From contig NZ_RJWA01000003.1 in NCBI RefSeq assembly GCF_003762835.1, positions 856,326 to 920,325 on the forward strand: a stretch of 64,000 bases of DNA, given 5' to 3'. The first letter of the stretch is position 1. Each line of letters begins with the position of its first letter. The stretch is from Micromonospora sp. HM5-17 (GTDB taxonomy: Bacteria; Actinomycetota; Actinomycetes; Mycobacteriales; Micromonosporaceae). The notes under the pieces are model-generated. The model ran no database searches. It saw only the letters and a program-made list of their open reading frames with translations, and was not told the DNA's origin. The position numbers were made by a program, and so were the translations under genes. Positions 1 to 9,210 of this stretch are shown here, piece after piece.

Positions 1-171
1 TACAGGGCGAAGTCGACCATGGCCTGGTAGTCGTACGGTGGCCCCTCGCCGTTCTCTTGGATGGACCTTCGTTCCCTGATACATGAAATCGATCAGCGCG
101 TCGATCGACGAAAATGTGTTGTGATGATATTGGGTCGTGGTATTCGTGTGACGGTCGGAGTCGAGGACCAT
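1..171 (-). pseudogene. possible partial, frame-shifted coding fragment at the left edge
   Basis: Reading leftward from an ATG at 171, an open frame begins MVLDSDRHTN and continues through TFSSIDALIDFMYQG to the window edge. Near position 60 the plausible protein seems to move to another frame, which reads QENGEGPPYDYQAMVDFAL to the edge. This suggests a one-base indel or a decayed gene. The DNA is less GC-rich than its neighbours. I do not recognise the family, and the rest of the gene lies outside the window. It could also be chance open frame, so confidence is low. Confidence 0.25.
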
Positions 172-242
172 GCCGACCCGGGATGCCGGTCGGCGTCGGA
201 CCCGGCGCCGCCGGTCGCCGGGACACCGGCCCGGGCTGGCGG

Positions 243-716
243 TCAGCGGTGCGGGCTGCCCGTCGCGTGCTGCTCGACGGCCCGCTCCAGGGCCCGGTAG
301 ATCCGGCCGAACCGCGACGCGTCGCCGGTGCGGAGCAGCCGCACCGGCCTACCCCGCCACTGCGCCCAGATCTCCAGGTGGTGACTGCCCTGGTCGTAGC
401 TGCGGTCGACCCGGTCGAGCAGGAGGTCGGCGACCGGGGCGGCGGCCAGTCCGACCAGGACGGAGACCCCGACGATGCCGACCGTGACGGCGAGCGGGGT
501 GTGTAGGCGTACCGCGATCAGGAGGCCGGCCACGGCGGCGACCAGCGGGCCGGCGAGGGCCGCGAGCAGCGCACCGCGGCCGGCCAGGACGCCCCAGCGC
601 CGCCCGGACCGGACGTGCCAGACCCGGGCGATCTCCCGCAGCGGGTACGCGTGCCCCGCCACCCGGATCGCCTCCGAGGTGACCCGCACCTGTCGGTCGT
701 CGTAGTAGGTCGCCAT
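243..716 (-). CDS. small membrane protein, DUF6232-like
   Basis: This 157-residue protein begins MATYYDDRQVRVTSEAIRV. A short soluble N-terminal part (about residues 1-42) is followed by two hydrophobic stretches (about 47-67 and 73-95) and a soluble C-terminus. The opening pattern, a short beta-rich stretch beginning with Tyr-Tyr-Asp before two membrane helices, matches proteins annotated as DUF6232 in actinomycetes (recalled, not searched). The start is the first ATG with good coding character; longer open frame upstream reads as shadow of the opposite strand. Function is unknown. It is a single gene, transcribed away from the enoyl-CoA hydratase. Confidence 0.75.
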   Translation of the reverse strand: MATYYDDRQVRVTSEAIRVAGHAYPLREIARVWHVRSGRRWGVLAGRGALLAALAGPLVAAVAGLLIAVRLHTPLAVTVGIVGVSVLVGLAAAPVADLLLDRVDRSYDQGSHHLEIWAQWRGRPVRLLRTGDASRFGRIYRALERAVEQHATGSPHR

Positions 717-919
717 CGCCACCGCCCTCGGCCGAGCCGTTCGACCTCTGCGAGCCGCGCCGAGCCCGCCGGCCGCGGCCTCCTCGCCGTGCGGAGCCCG
801 CCGGCCGCGGCCTCCGAGTCGTTCGACATCGACGAGGCGCAGCCTATCGGGAACGTAACCACCGCGTCGGCCACTGTCACCAACCGACCGGGTACCTGGG
901 GCAGCGGCTGACCGGGCGT

Positions 920-925
920 TAAGGT
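920..925 (+). promoter_or_regulatory. candidate -10 box of the enoyl-CoA hydratase
   Basis: TAAGGT lies 31 nt before the GTG start at 957. An identical hexamer precedes etfB at 13974. No convincing -35 box was seen, so this is a weak prediction. Confidence 0.35.
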
Positions 926-956
926 GGGCCACGCGACATCGACGTGGAGGTGGGCT

Positions 957-1730
957 GTGGGCGACTTCGTCCGGGTGGAGAGCAGCGACGGCATCGGCAC
1001 GATCCGGCTGGAACGGCCGCCGATGAACGCGCTGAACACGCAGGTCCAGGAGGAACTGAGGGCCGCCGCCACCGAGGTCGCCGCCGACCCCGCCATCCGC
1101 GCCGTCGTCGTGTACGGCGGGGAGCGGGTCTTCGCGGCCGGTGCGGACATCAAGGAGATGGCCGACATGTCGTACGTCGACATGGTGCAGCGGGCCGCCG
1201 ACCTCTCCAGCGCGCTCGGCGCCCTCGCCCGGATCCCGAAGCCGGTGGTCGCGGCGATCACCGGGTACGCCCTCGGCGGCGGCTGCGAGCTGGCGCTGGC
1301 CTGCGACTGGCGGGTGGCGGCCGAGGACGCCAAGCTCGGCCAGCCGGAGATCAAGCTCGGCATCATCCCGGGTGCGGGCGGGACCCAGCGGCTCGCCCGG
1401 TTGATCGGCCCGGCCCGGGCCAAGGATCTGATCATGTCGGGCCGGATGGTCGACGCGGCCGAGGCGCTGCGGATCGGCCTCGTCGACCGGGTGGTCCCGG
1501 CCGAGTCGGTGTACGCCGAGGCGGTCGCCCTGGTCCGGCCGTACGTCACCGGCCCGGCCCAGGCGCTGCGGGCGGCGAAGCTGGCTGTCGACGGTGGGCT
1601 GGAGATGGACCTCGCCTCCGGGCTGGCCTGGGAGAGCCAGCTGTTCGCGGCACTGTTCGCCACCGAGGACCGCCGGGAGGGGATGGCCGCCTTCGTGGAG
1701 AAGCGCAAGCCGAACTTCACCGGGCGCTGA
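957..1730 (+). CDS. enoyl-CoA hydratase/isomerase (crotonase family)
   Basis: This 257-residue crotonase-fold enzyme hydrates trans-2-enoyl-CoA in fatty-acid beta-oxidation or related acyl-CoA metabolism. Visible family features are the oxyanion-hole segment GADIKEM, the GGGCEL stretch and the [17 protein letters not shown] block; these carry the two acidic residues used by true hydratases (Glu of GGGCEL and Glu of QPEI). The GTG at 957 is chosen because GGAGGTG precedes it by a few bases; starting at 924 would add a poorly conserved tail. It stands alone and ends against a convergent regulator with a shared hairpin. The exact substrate cannot be told from sequence. Confidence 0.9.
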   Translation: MGDFVRVESSDGIGTIRLERPPMNALNTQVQEELRAAATEVAADPAIRAVVVYGGERVFAAGADIKEMADMSYVDMVQRAADLSSALGALARIPKPVVAAITGYALGGGCELALACDWRVAAEDAKLGQPEIKLGIIPGAGGTQRLARLIGPARAKDLIMSGRMVDAAEALRIGLVDRVVPAESVYAEAVALVRPYVTGPAQALRAAKLAVDGGLEMDLASGLAWESQLFAALFATEDRREGMAAFVEKRKPNFTGR

Positions 1731-1741
1731 CGGCCGGGGCT

Positions 1742-1768
1742 GGTCTGGCCCGGGGGCCCGGTCAGACC
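1742..1768. terminator. bidirectional hairpin between convergent genes
   Basis: The arms GGTCTGGCCCGG and CCCGGTCAGACC form an imperfect GC-rich stem with a very short loop. It lies between the stop at 1730 and the convergent stop at 1762, which it overlaps. There is no U-tract, as is usual in high-GC actinomycetes. Confidence 0.5.
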
Positions 1769-2730
1769 CAACCCCGCCGTACCGCCTCCATGCCGGCCTG
1801 GAAGCGCGTCTCGGCGCCCACCGATGCCATGATCTGGTGCACGCGGCGGTGTACGGTGCGCACGCTACAGCCCAGGGTCCGGGCGATGGTCTCGTCGGTG
1901 GCGCCACTGGCCAGCAGGCCGATCAGGTCGGTGTCCCGGGCGGAGAGCCCGGCGGGGCGACCCTGGCCGATCCGGTTGATCGCGACCGCCCGCTCCCACA
2001 GGGCCTCGAAGAGCGCGCTGAACGCGTCGAGCAACGACGAGGGGTACACCAGATAGGCGGCGTCGGCCAGGTAACCGTCGCGCAGCACGGGGACCAGCGC
2101 GAGGCGGTCGTCGCAGATGACCAGCTTCATCGGCACATCCCGGGCGACCCGTGCCCGTTCACCCCGCTGGATCCCCTGCCAGATCTCGGCCATCCGCCCG
2201 GGGATGGCCAGCGCCGCCTGGTCGTACACCACCCGGTAGGTGAGTCCGCGATCGGTGAGCTGCTGGTTCTCCTCGGCGTTCCCCGCCACCGGGTTGTCCA
2301 GATAGGGCGGGCGGTCCAGGCCGCGGATCTGCACCCGGGCCTCGCGCTGCAACCGGACAAACGTGGCGCGGACGTTGGCCGCCCCCTCGATCACCTCGAC
2401 GAGTTCGGCCGGGTGGTGCCGGACCGGGTCGCGCCGCCGGATCTCCTCGGCCAACTCGCGGGCGTGCGCGCGCAGGCGGAGCAGGTCCCGTTCCCGCTCG
2501 GCGATCAGCGACGCGGCGACCTGGTCGGGTGGCACCGCGGCGTACCGGGCCGGGCGTCCGGGCAGTCGGGTGACCAGGCCGCGGTCGACCAGCCGCCGGA
2601 GGGTCCGGGTCAACCGGGCCCGGGACAGCCCGAGTTCGTCGAGCAGTTCGTTGACGGTCGCCTGCCGGCGGCGCGCCAGCGTCTCGTAGACGGACTCCTC
2701 GGGACCAGGGATGCCCACCACATGCCACAT
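1762..2730 (-). CDS. TrmB-like/LuxR-type transcriptional regulator
   Basis: This 322-residue protein has an N-terminal winged helix of TrmB type (about residues 5-65: ESVYETLARRRQATVNELLD, then LSRARLTRTLRRLVDRGLV). A middle region (about 90-240) resembles the sensor part of actinomycete helix-turn-helix regulators. A C-terminal LuxR-type HTH (about 258-315) reads LSARDTDLIGLLASGATDET then IARTLGCSVRTVHRRV. The ATG at 2730 follows GGAGGA by a suitable gap. Proteins of this architecture often sit beside secreted hydrolases in Streptomyces and relatives. Here the divergent neighbour is a secreted sedolisin, so local control of that gene is plausible but unproven. Confidence 0.85.
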   Translation of the reverse strand: MWHVVGIPGPEESVYETLARRRQATVNELLDELGLSRARLTRTLRRLVDRGLVTRLPGRPARYAAVPPDQVAASLIAERERDLLRLRAHARELAEEIRRRDPVRHHPAELVEVIEGAANVRATFVRLQREARVQIRGLDRPPYLDNPVAGNAEENQQLTDRGLTYRVVYDQAALAIPGRMAEIWQGIQRGERARVARDVPMKLVICDDRLALVPVLRDGYLADAAYLVYPSSLLDAFSALFEALWERAVAINRIGQGRPAGLSARDTDLIGLLASGATDETIARTLGCSVRTVHRRVHQIMASVGAETRFQAGMEAVRRGWV

Positions 2731-2936
2731 CCGCTTCCTCCGTCGGGTACCGGCCGGGTAGCCGGGCTTCGGCTCCGAGTCGGGAACCGGCCAACTGTCC
2801 GGAACATGAACGCCCTGGGACATTGTCCGGCTGATGATCAGGCTGACAAGATCATCCGTCGGTGCGCCCCGTCCGGGCCCCATCGACGCGGTCGGGCAGC
2901 GGGCCACCTGCCGGGAGCCCACCGAAGGAGTCATGG

Positions 2937-5900
2937 ATGGCCGAGCCCTTACGACCGGGACGGGTCCGCCGGGCCCTGCACCGGAGCAGACTTGTCGCCG
3001 CCGCCGCGCTCGCCCTGTTGATCGCCGGTCCGGCGGTGTTCGCGCCGCCGGCGCTGGCGAGTCCGGCGGAGTCACCCGCCGCCCCACCGGCGAGCTGGCA
3101 GCGGCTCGGCTACCAGCCGGCCGGGTGCAACACCAGCACCCCGGGCACCGCGGCGGATGGCACCCCGCTGGCCCGCTGCTACGCGCTCGGCCTCGCCGCC
3201 GAGTCTGGCCGGTTGCGCCAGCAGGCCGCGGCGCCCCCGCCGACCGCGCTGGGACCCGCCGACATCCAGGCGGCGTACCGCCTGCCGGACGGCGGCGAGG
3301 GCCGGACGGTGGCCGTCGTGGTCGCGTTCGGCTACGCCGCGGCCGAGGCCGACCTGGCGGTGTTCCGGGCCCACTACGGGTTGCCGCCGTGCACCTCCGC
3401 CAACGGCTGCTTCCGGAAGGTGGACCAGCGGGGCGGCACGGACTACCCGCGCGAGGACCCGGGCTGGTCGATCGAGGCGGCGCTCGACCTGGACGCGGTC
3501 TCCGCCGCCTGCCCGAAGTGCAACATCCTGCTCGTCCAGGCCGATGACAACTCCATGGCCAACCTCGGCGCCGCGGTCGACACGGCGGCCCGGCTGGGCG
3601 CGACGGCGATCTCCAACTCCTACGGCGTGGCCGGGGAGTACCGCTGGCAGTCCCGCTACAACGCCCACTACGACCACCCGGGGATCGCGGTCACGGTCGC
3701 CAGCGGCGACGTCGGCTACGTGCAGAGCTACCCGGCGACCATCCCGAACGTGGTGGCCGTCGGCGGTACCCGGCTGACCCGGGACTCCTCGGCCCGCGGC
3801 TGGACCGAGACGGCCTGGTCGGAGGCGGGCAGCGGCTGCTCGTTCTTCGAGCCCCGGCCGGCGTACCAGGCCGAGCTGGACACCGGCTGCCCGGACACCC
3901 GGGCCACCGCCGACATCTCCGCGGTGGCCGACCCGGAGACCGGACTGGCCGTCTACAACACCTCCGGCCAGGACGGCTGGGCGCAGTACGGCGGCACGTC
4001 GCTGGCCGCCCCGCTGGTCGCGGCGATGTACGCGCTGGCCGGCACCCCGCTGCCGGGCAGCTACCCGGTGACCTACCCGTACCGCGCGGACAAGCGCGGC
4101 CACCTCTTCGACATCACCGAGGGCAGCAACGGGTGGTGTGACACCGTGCTGTGCACCGCCGGCCCCGGCTGGGACGGGCCGACCGGCGTCGGCTCCCCCA
4201 ACGGGGTCGCCGCGCTGACCCTCGGCGAGTTCGGGCAGCTCGACGGCACCGTCTCCGGCACCAAGGGTGCCGGCCCGCTCGCCGGGGCGACGGTCACCGC
4301 CACCGACCGCGCGGGCGGGACGTTCCAGGCCGTGACCGACGCGGCCGGCCGGTACCAGCTGGCGTTGCCGGTGGGCGACTACCAGCTCACCGCCACCGCG
4401 TTCGGCTTCCGCGAGCAGACCCGCGCCATCACCGTCGGCGTCCGGGACAGCGCCTCGTACGCCTTCCAGCTCCCCTCGGTGCCGAGCCGCCGCCTCACCG
4501 GTACGGTCCGGGACGGCTCCGGGCAGGGCTGGCCGGTGTACGCGTCGATCCTCATCGACGGCTACCCGCACGGTCCGGTGTACACCGACCCGTTCACCGG
4601 CCGCTACCAGGTCGATCTGCCGACCGGTGCCGAGTACACGCTGCGGGTGTCCCCGGTGGACATGCCCGGCTACGTCACCAGCACGACGACGGTGGCCGTC
4701 GAGGCGCGCAAGCCCGGCCAGCCGCGCGAGGTGCGGCACGACGTGTCGCTCGCCGTCGACGCTAAGTCCTGCACCGCCCCCGGGTACACCAACCGGTACC
4801 GCGGGGTCAGCACCGACTTCACCGGTTGGGGCGACGCCGCCCGGGACGGCTGGCGGGTGACCGACGACGCCGGTTCCGGCCGGACCTGGCGGTTCGACGA
4901 CCCCGGGGCCAAGGGCAACCTGACCGGCGGTAGCGGCGACTTCGCGATCGTCGACGGCTGGTACCGCCCCGGCGTGCAGGACACCAGCCTGATCAGCCCG
5001 CCGGTGGACCTCGGCGACGAGCAGGACCCGGTGATCGGGTTCGACACGCACTACTCGGCCTGGGACGAGCAGACCGCGGACGTCCTGCTCAGCCTGGACG
5101 ACGGCGACACCTGGACGAGCGTCTGGCACGCCTCGACGCAGGATGTCCAGGGGCGGATCGAGATCCCCATCCCGCAGGCGGCTGGCCAGGACGGGGTGCT
5201 GGTCCGGTTCCGCTACCAGGGCGAGTACGACGACTGGTGGCAGCTGGACAACGTGTACGTGGGTAACCGGTCGTGCGTCCCGGTGCCCGGTGGACTGGTC
5301 GCCGGCCGGGTGCGGGACGACAACACCGGCGACGGGCTGACCGGCGCGACGGTGACCGCCAGCGGATCGGCCGCCGCCGCCACCAGCCAGGCCACGCCGC
5401 AGGACACCCGGCTCGCGGACGGCTTCTACTGGCTCTTCGCGCCGGGCACCGGCTCGGTCGAGCTGACCGCGACCGCTCCGCACTACGCGGACAGCACCGC
5501 GAGGGTGCGCATCGAGCCCGGCGGCGTGGTACGGCGGGACTGGCGGCTGGCGGCCGGCCGGCTGCGGGTCGGCCCGGCAGAGCTGTCGTTCGCCACCCGG
5601 CCCGGCGGGACCGGCCGCCGGACGGTGCGGCTGCGCAATGACGGCGACCAGCCGCTGCGGGTCCGCCTCGTCGAGCAGGACCGCGGCTACACGTCGGCCG
5701 ACGGCCGCCCCCGGCCGAACGGGCCGGGAGCGCCGCTGATCCGCGTGGCCCAGGAGACCTCGGTCGCCGCCGGCGCGGCGTCCGGCGGGGCCCGCCCGGC
5801 GCCTACCGCCGCGCCCGCCGCCGGTGCCGCCACCGCCTGGACCCAACTGCCCGAGTACCCGCTGATCATCATGGACAACCTGGTGGCCGACCAGGACGGC

Positions 5901-6896
5901 ACGGTGTACTCGGTGGCCGGCACCGGGATCGAGGGCATCACGGCCCAGGGGTACGCCTACGACGAGCGCACCGGGGCCTGGCGGCGGATCGCCGACCTGC
6001 CCGAGCCGCGTCAGGCGCCGATCGGCGCGTTCGTCAACGGCCGGCTGCTGGCGGTGGGCGGCTGGGACGACGCGGGCGCCACCACCTCCACCACGTACTC
6101 CTACGACCCGCAGAGTGACCGTTGGTCCCGCCGGGCCGATCTGCCCGCTCCGGTGAGCGCGGGCGCGGCGGCCTCGGTCGACGGCCGGCTGTACGTGGTC
6201 GCCGGGTGTACGACGGGCGAGTGCGCACCGGCGTCCACCGCGACGTACCGCTACGACCCGGGCGCCGACACCTGGACGCGGCTCGCCGACTACCCACAGG
6301 CGGTGGCCTTCCTCGGCTGCGCGGCGGCCGGCGACGGTCTGGTCTGCGCGGGTGGGGTCGACCCGGCCACCGGGGAGGTGAGCAGCGCCACCTACCGGTA
6401 CTTCGCCGACGCGGACACCTGGGTGCGGATGGCGGACCTGCCGTTCCGGTCCTGGGGCATGGCCTACGCCGACGCCGGTGGCAAGTTCCAGGTGATCGGC
6501 GGGGTGGTCAACGATTCGGTGAGCAACCAGGCGGCCGAGTACGACCCGGCGACCAACGTCTGGTCGGCCCTGCCGAACGCGGCCAACGCCCTCTACCGGG
6601 GTGGTGCCGCGTGCGGCCTCTACCAGATCGGCGGCTCGGCGTACTCGTTCAACGCCACGCCGCTGGCCCAGCGGCTGCCCGGGTACGACGACTGCCTGCG
6701 CGGGTCGGCGGTGTCGTGGCTGTCGGTGAGCCGCACCGGTGAGCTGACGCTGCCGCCCGGCCGGTCGATCACGATCACCGTCTCGGTCGCCGCTCCGGCC
6801 GCCGCGTCACCCGGTGAGTACGCCGCCCGGCTGGCCTTCGTGACGGACACCCCGTACCAGGTCGAGCCGATGCCGGTGACGATGCGGGTCCGCTAG
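2937..6896 (+). CDS. secreted sedolisin (S53) protease with carboxypeptidase-regulatory and Kelch domains
   Basis: This 1319-residue exported protein starts at ATG 2937, six bases after GAAGGAG. A signal peptide spans about residues 1-42 (basic n-region, then [15 protein letters not shown], and ALA before the likely cut). The protease domain (about 75-375) has the sedolisin pattern: SIEAALD with Glu180 and Asp184, SGDVG with oxyanion Asp258, and GGTSLAAP with Ser355. Two carboxypeptidase-regulatory or CnaB-like beta modules follow (about 430-615), then a jelly-roll-like segment (about 620-780), another regulatory-like module (about 785-870), and about five Kelch-type repeats (about 970-1255). 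The C-terminus is a beta-sandwich-like tail. It is predicted to digest extracellular protein at acid pH (family knowledge); the propeller may bind substrate or cell wall (inference). Confidence 0.9.
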   Translation: MAEPLRPGRVRRALHRSRLVAAAALALLIAGPAVFAPPALASPAESPAAPPASWQRLGYQPAGCNTSTPGTAADGTPLARCYALGLAAESGRLRQQAAAPPPTALGPADIQAAYRLPDGGEGRTVAVVVAFGYAAAEADLAVFRAHYGLPPCTSANGCFRKVDQRGGTDYPREDPGWSIEAALDLDAVSAACPKCNILLVQADDNSMANLGAAVDTAARLGATAISNSYGVAGEYRWQSRYNAHYDHPGIAVTVASGDVGYVQSYPATIPNVVAVGGTRLTRDSSARGWTETAWSEAGSGCSFFEPRPAYQAELDTGCPDTRATADISAVADPETGLAVYNTSGQDGWAQYGGTSLAAPLVAAMYALAGTPLPGSYPVTYPYRADKRGHLFDITEGSNGWCDTVLCTAGPGWDGPTGVGSPNGVAALTLGEFGQLDGTVSGTKGAGPLAGATVTATDRAGGTFQAVTDAAGRYQLALPVGDYQLTATAFGFREQTRAITVGVRDSASYAFQLPSVPSRRLTGTVRDGSGQGWPVYASILIDGYPHGPVYTDPFTGRYQVDLPTGAEYTLRVSPVDMPGYVTSTTTVAVEARKPGQPREVRHDVSLAVDAKSCTAPGYTNRYRGVSTDFTGWGDAARDGWRVTDDAGSGRTWRFDDPGAKGNLTGGSGDFAIVDGWYRPGVQDTSLISPPVDLGDEQDPVIGFDTHYSAWDEQTADVLLSLDDGDTWTSVWHASTQDVQGRIEIPIPQAAGQDGVLVRFRYQGEYDDWWQLDNVYVGNRSCVPVPGGLVAGRVRDDNTGDGLTGATVTASGSAAAATSQATPQDTRLADGFYWLFAPGTGSVELTATAPHYADSTARVRIEPGGVVRRDWRLAAGRLRVGPAELSFATRPGGTGRRTVRLRNDGDQPLRVRLVEQDRGYTSADGRPRPNGPGAPLIRVAQETSVAAGAASGGARPAPTAAPAAGAATAWTQLPEYPLIIMDNLVADQDGTVYSVAGTGIEGITAQGYAYDERTGAWRRIADLPEPRQAPIGAFVNGRLLAVGGWDDAGATTSTTYSYDPQSDRWSRRADLPAPVSAGAAASVDGRLYVVAGCTTGECAPASTATYRYDPGADTWTRLADYPQAVAFLGCAAAGDGLVCAGGVDPATGEVSSATYRYFADADTWVRMADLPFRSWGMAYADAGGKFQVIGGVVNDSVSNQAAEYDPATNVWSALPNAANALYRGGAACGLYQIGGSAYSFNATPLAQRLPGYDDCLRGSAVSWLSVSRTGELTLPPGRSITITVSVAAPAAASPGEYAARLAFVTDTPYQVEPMPVTMRVR

Positions 6897-6908
6897 CCCG
6901 CCCCGCCT

Positions 6909-6946
6909 CGCGCCCGCCCGGTGGCACCGCGCGCCGGGCGGGCGCG
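6909..6946 (+). terminator. strong hairpin terminator of the sedolisin gene
   Basis: A perfect 13-bp stem, CGCGCCCGCCCGG paired with CCGGGCGGGCGCG, encloses a 12-nt loop and begins 12 bases after the stop codon. No T-run follows. Confidence 0.75.
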
Positions 6947-6999
6947 ACGCGTTGCGCGGGCCGCCCGCGCTCGACCCGTGCCGGGCACCCACCTCAGGC

Positions 7000-7417
7000 G
7001 GTACCGGCGGTCGGCGCCGCTTCAGGTGGAGCGCTCGTAGCGTTCGGCGTACCGGCTCGCCGAACATCCGCCGGAAGTCCCGGACGATGTGTGGCTGGTC
7101 GGCATGGCCGAGCTCGGCCGCCAGCTCGGCCCAGTCGACCGGTTCGCCCCGGGCGAGTCGCTGGCCCACCTCGTGCAGTCGGTACCGGCGGATCACCCAC
7201 TTCGACCGGCACGTCGACCGGACCGGGCGGGTCACGATGGAACACCTCGCGTGCGTCGACCGTCCGGTCGGATGGTCGGGACGGGAGCACCCAGGATCGG
7301 CCGAAAGCCCGCCGGCCGGAAGGCCACCCCGAACAGGTCGGTCCCGGTCAGCGAGAACGTCGTCGCGGCCTGGAGCCAGCCCGCCGCGTCGGCGCTGGAC
7401 CACCTACTCGGCCTCAC
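7000..7417 (-). pseudogene. remnant of an AraC-family regulator
   Basis: Two pieces of one regulator are visible in different frames on the minus strand. The upstream piece (about 7417-7232) contains [20 protein letters not shown] and [13 protein letters not shown], typical of the N-terminal sensing domain of DUF6597-type AraC proteins. The downstream piece (about 7215-7010) contains [19 protein letters not shown] and [20 protein letters not shown], the second AraC helix-turn-helix. The region that should join them is missing and a stop interrupts the first piece. Neither piece can make a working regulator, so I call it a pseudogene. It diverges from the TPP enzyme at 7515, which it may once have controlled. 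Confidence 0.75.
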
Positions 7418-7514
7418 CGGGCCGGATCCCGGCCGGCCGCGCTGACCTTCTACCGGCCGGTAATCTCACAGCGATCACCGTTGTGGATGTCGGCACGGCA
7501 GGACGGGAGCGGCG

Positions 7515-9134
7515 ATGGCAGACCGGATCGAGGGACACGGCGGCGACCTCGCCCTCGCGGCGGTGCGCGCGTACGGCGTGCGGGAGATGTTCACCCTCTC
7601 TGGCGGTCACGTGTTCCCGCTCTACGACGCGGCGCACCGTAGCGGGTTCCCCATCTACGACGTCCGGCACGAGCAGTCCGCCGTCTTCGCCGCCGAGGCG
7701 GTCGCCAAGCTACAGCGCCGGCCGGGGCTCGCGGTCCTCACCGCGGGGCCCGGGGTCACCAACGGCGTCTCCGGGCTGACCAGTGCGTACTTCAACGCGT
7801 CCCCGGTGCTGGTGCTCGGCGGCCGGGCGCCCGCCTTCCGCTGGGGGGCGGGGAGCCTCCAGGAGCTCGACCACGTCCCGCTGGTCGCCCCGGTGACCAA
7901 GCACGCCGCCACCGTCCTCGCCCCCGACGACATCGCCACCGCGGTCGCCGGTGCCCTCGACACCGCACTCACCCCGCACCGGGGTCCGGTCTTCCTCGAT
8001 CTCCCCCTGGAGGTGGTCTTCTCCACCGGCGAGGCGGCGCCGCCGACGCCGACCGTACCGCTGATCGAGCCGGATCCGGACGAGGTCGCCACCGCGGTCG
8101 GGCTGATCGCGCGGGCGCGGCGTCCGGTCATCGTCGCCGGCTCCGACGTGTACGCCGCGGACGCGGTCGAGGCGCTGCGTGCCGCCGCCGAGGCGCTGCG
8201 GGTGCCGGTCTTCACCAACGGGATGGGGCGGGGCGCGTTGCCACCCGGCCACCCGCTGCACTTCGCCAGGGCCCGCCGGGCCGCGCTCAGCGGGGCGGAC
8301 GTGGTGGCGGTCATCGGCACGCCGCTCGACTTCCGGCTCAACTTCGGCGACTTCGGCGACGCCACGGTGGTGCACGTGGTCGACGCCCCGAGTCAGCGGG
8401 CCCAGCACGTGCAGCCGGCGGTCAGCCCCGCCGGCGACCTGCGGTCGATCCTCACCGCGTTCGCGGACCACTCCGGCGACCGGGCCGACCACGAGTCCTG
8501 GATCGCCGACCTGCGGACCGCCGAGGACGCCGCCCGGGCCAGGGACGCCGAGGCGATGGTGGCCGAGACCGACCCGATCAAGCCGGCCCGGGTCTACGGC
8601 GAGCTGCGCCGGATCCTCGCCCCGGACGCGGTCACCATCGGCGACGGCGGCGACTTCGTCTCGTACGCCGGCCGCTACCTCGAACCGGTTCAGCCCGGCA
8701 CCTGGCTCGACCCCGGCCCGTACGGATGCCTCGGCACCGGCATGGGGTACGCGATGGGAGCCCGGGTCACCTACCCGGACCGGCAGGTCTGTGTGCTGAT
8801 GGGGGACGGGGCCGCCGGGTTCTCCCTGATGGACGTCGAGTCGCTGGTACGGCAGAAGCTGCCCGTGGTGATCGTGGTCGGCAACAATGGCATCTGGGGC
8901 CTGGAGAAGCACCCGATGCGCGCCATGTACGGCTACGACGTCGCCGCCGACCTGCAACCGGAGCTGCGCTACGACCAGGTGGTGGCCGCGCTCGGCGGGG
9001 CGGGGGAGACGGTGGCGAAGGCGGCGGAGCTGGGGCCGGCACTGGAGCGGGCCTTCGCCGCGGGGGTACCGTACCTGGTCAATGTCCTGACCGACCCGGC
9101 CGACGCGTACCCGCGGTCGTCCACTCTGGCCTGA
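7515..9134 (+). CDS. thiamine-diphosphate-dependent enzyme, acetolactate synthase family
   Basis: This 539-residue protein has the three-domain layout of large-subunit acetolactate synthases and related TPP decarboxylases. The N-terminal PYR domain contains RHEQSAVFAAEA with the cofactor-activating Glu. A central domain spans about residues 185-330. The C-terminal PP domain has the TPP/Mg motif GDGAAGFSLMDVESL, closing on VVGNNGIWG. The ATG at 7515 follows GGGAGCGG. No small regulatory subunit or ilv gene is adjacent, so it need not be the biosynthetic IlvB; oxalyl-CoA or other 2-oxoacid decarboxylase-like roles are possible. A TAATCT at 7461-7466 may be its -10 box. Confidence 0.85.
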   Translation: MADRIEGHGGDLALAAVRAYGVREMFTLSGGHVFPLYDAAHRSGFPIYDVRHEQSAVFAAEAVAKLQRRPGLAVLTAGPGVTNGVSGLTSAYFNASPVLVLGGRAPAFRWGAGSLQELDHVPLVAPVTKHAATVLAPDDIATAVAGALDTALTPHRGPVFLDLPLEVVFSTGEAAPPTPTVPLIEPDPDEVATAVGLIARARRPVIVAGSDVYAADAVEALRAAAEALRVPVFTNGMGRGALPPGHPLHFARARRAALSGADVVAVIGTPLDFRLNFGDFGDATVVHVVDAPSQRAQHVQPAVSPAGDLRSILTAFADHSGDRADHESWIADLRTAEDAARARDAEAMVAETDPIKPARVYGELRRILAPDAVTIGDGGDFVSYAGRYLEPVQPGTWLDPGPYGCLGTGMGYAMGARVTYPDRQVCVLMGDGAAGFSLMDVESLVRQKLPVVIVVGNNGIWGLEKHPMRAMYGYDVAADLQPELRYDQVVAALGGAGETVAKAAELGPALERAFAAGVPYLVNVLTDPADAYPRSSTLA

Positions 9135-9155
9135 CCGACCCGGCGGCGCGGGTGG

Positions 9156-9200
9156 GCGGCTCCGATCCCACACCGTCGGTGCGGCTCCGATTCCACACCG
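9156..9200. repeat. 20-bp direct repeat, two copies
   Basis: GCGGCTCCGATCCCACACCG at 9156-9175 recurs with one mismatch (ATT for ATC) at 9181-9200, a period of 25 bases. It lies in the short gap between two convergent genes. No function is evident. Confidence 0.7.
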
Positions 9201-9210
9201 GCGGCGTGGC

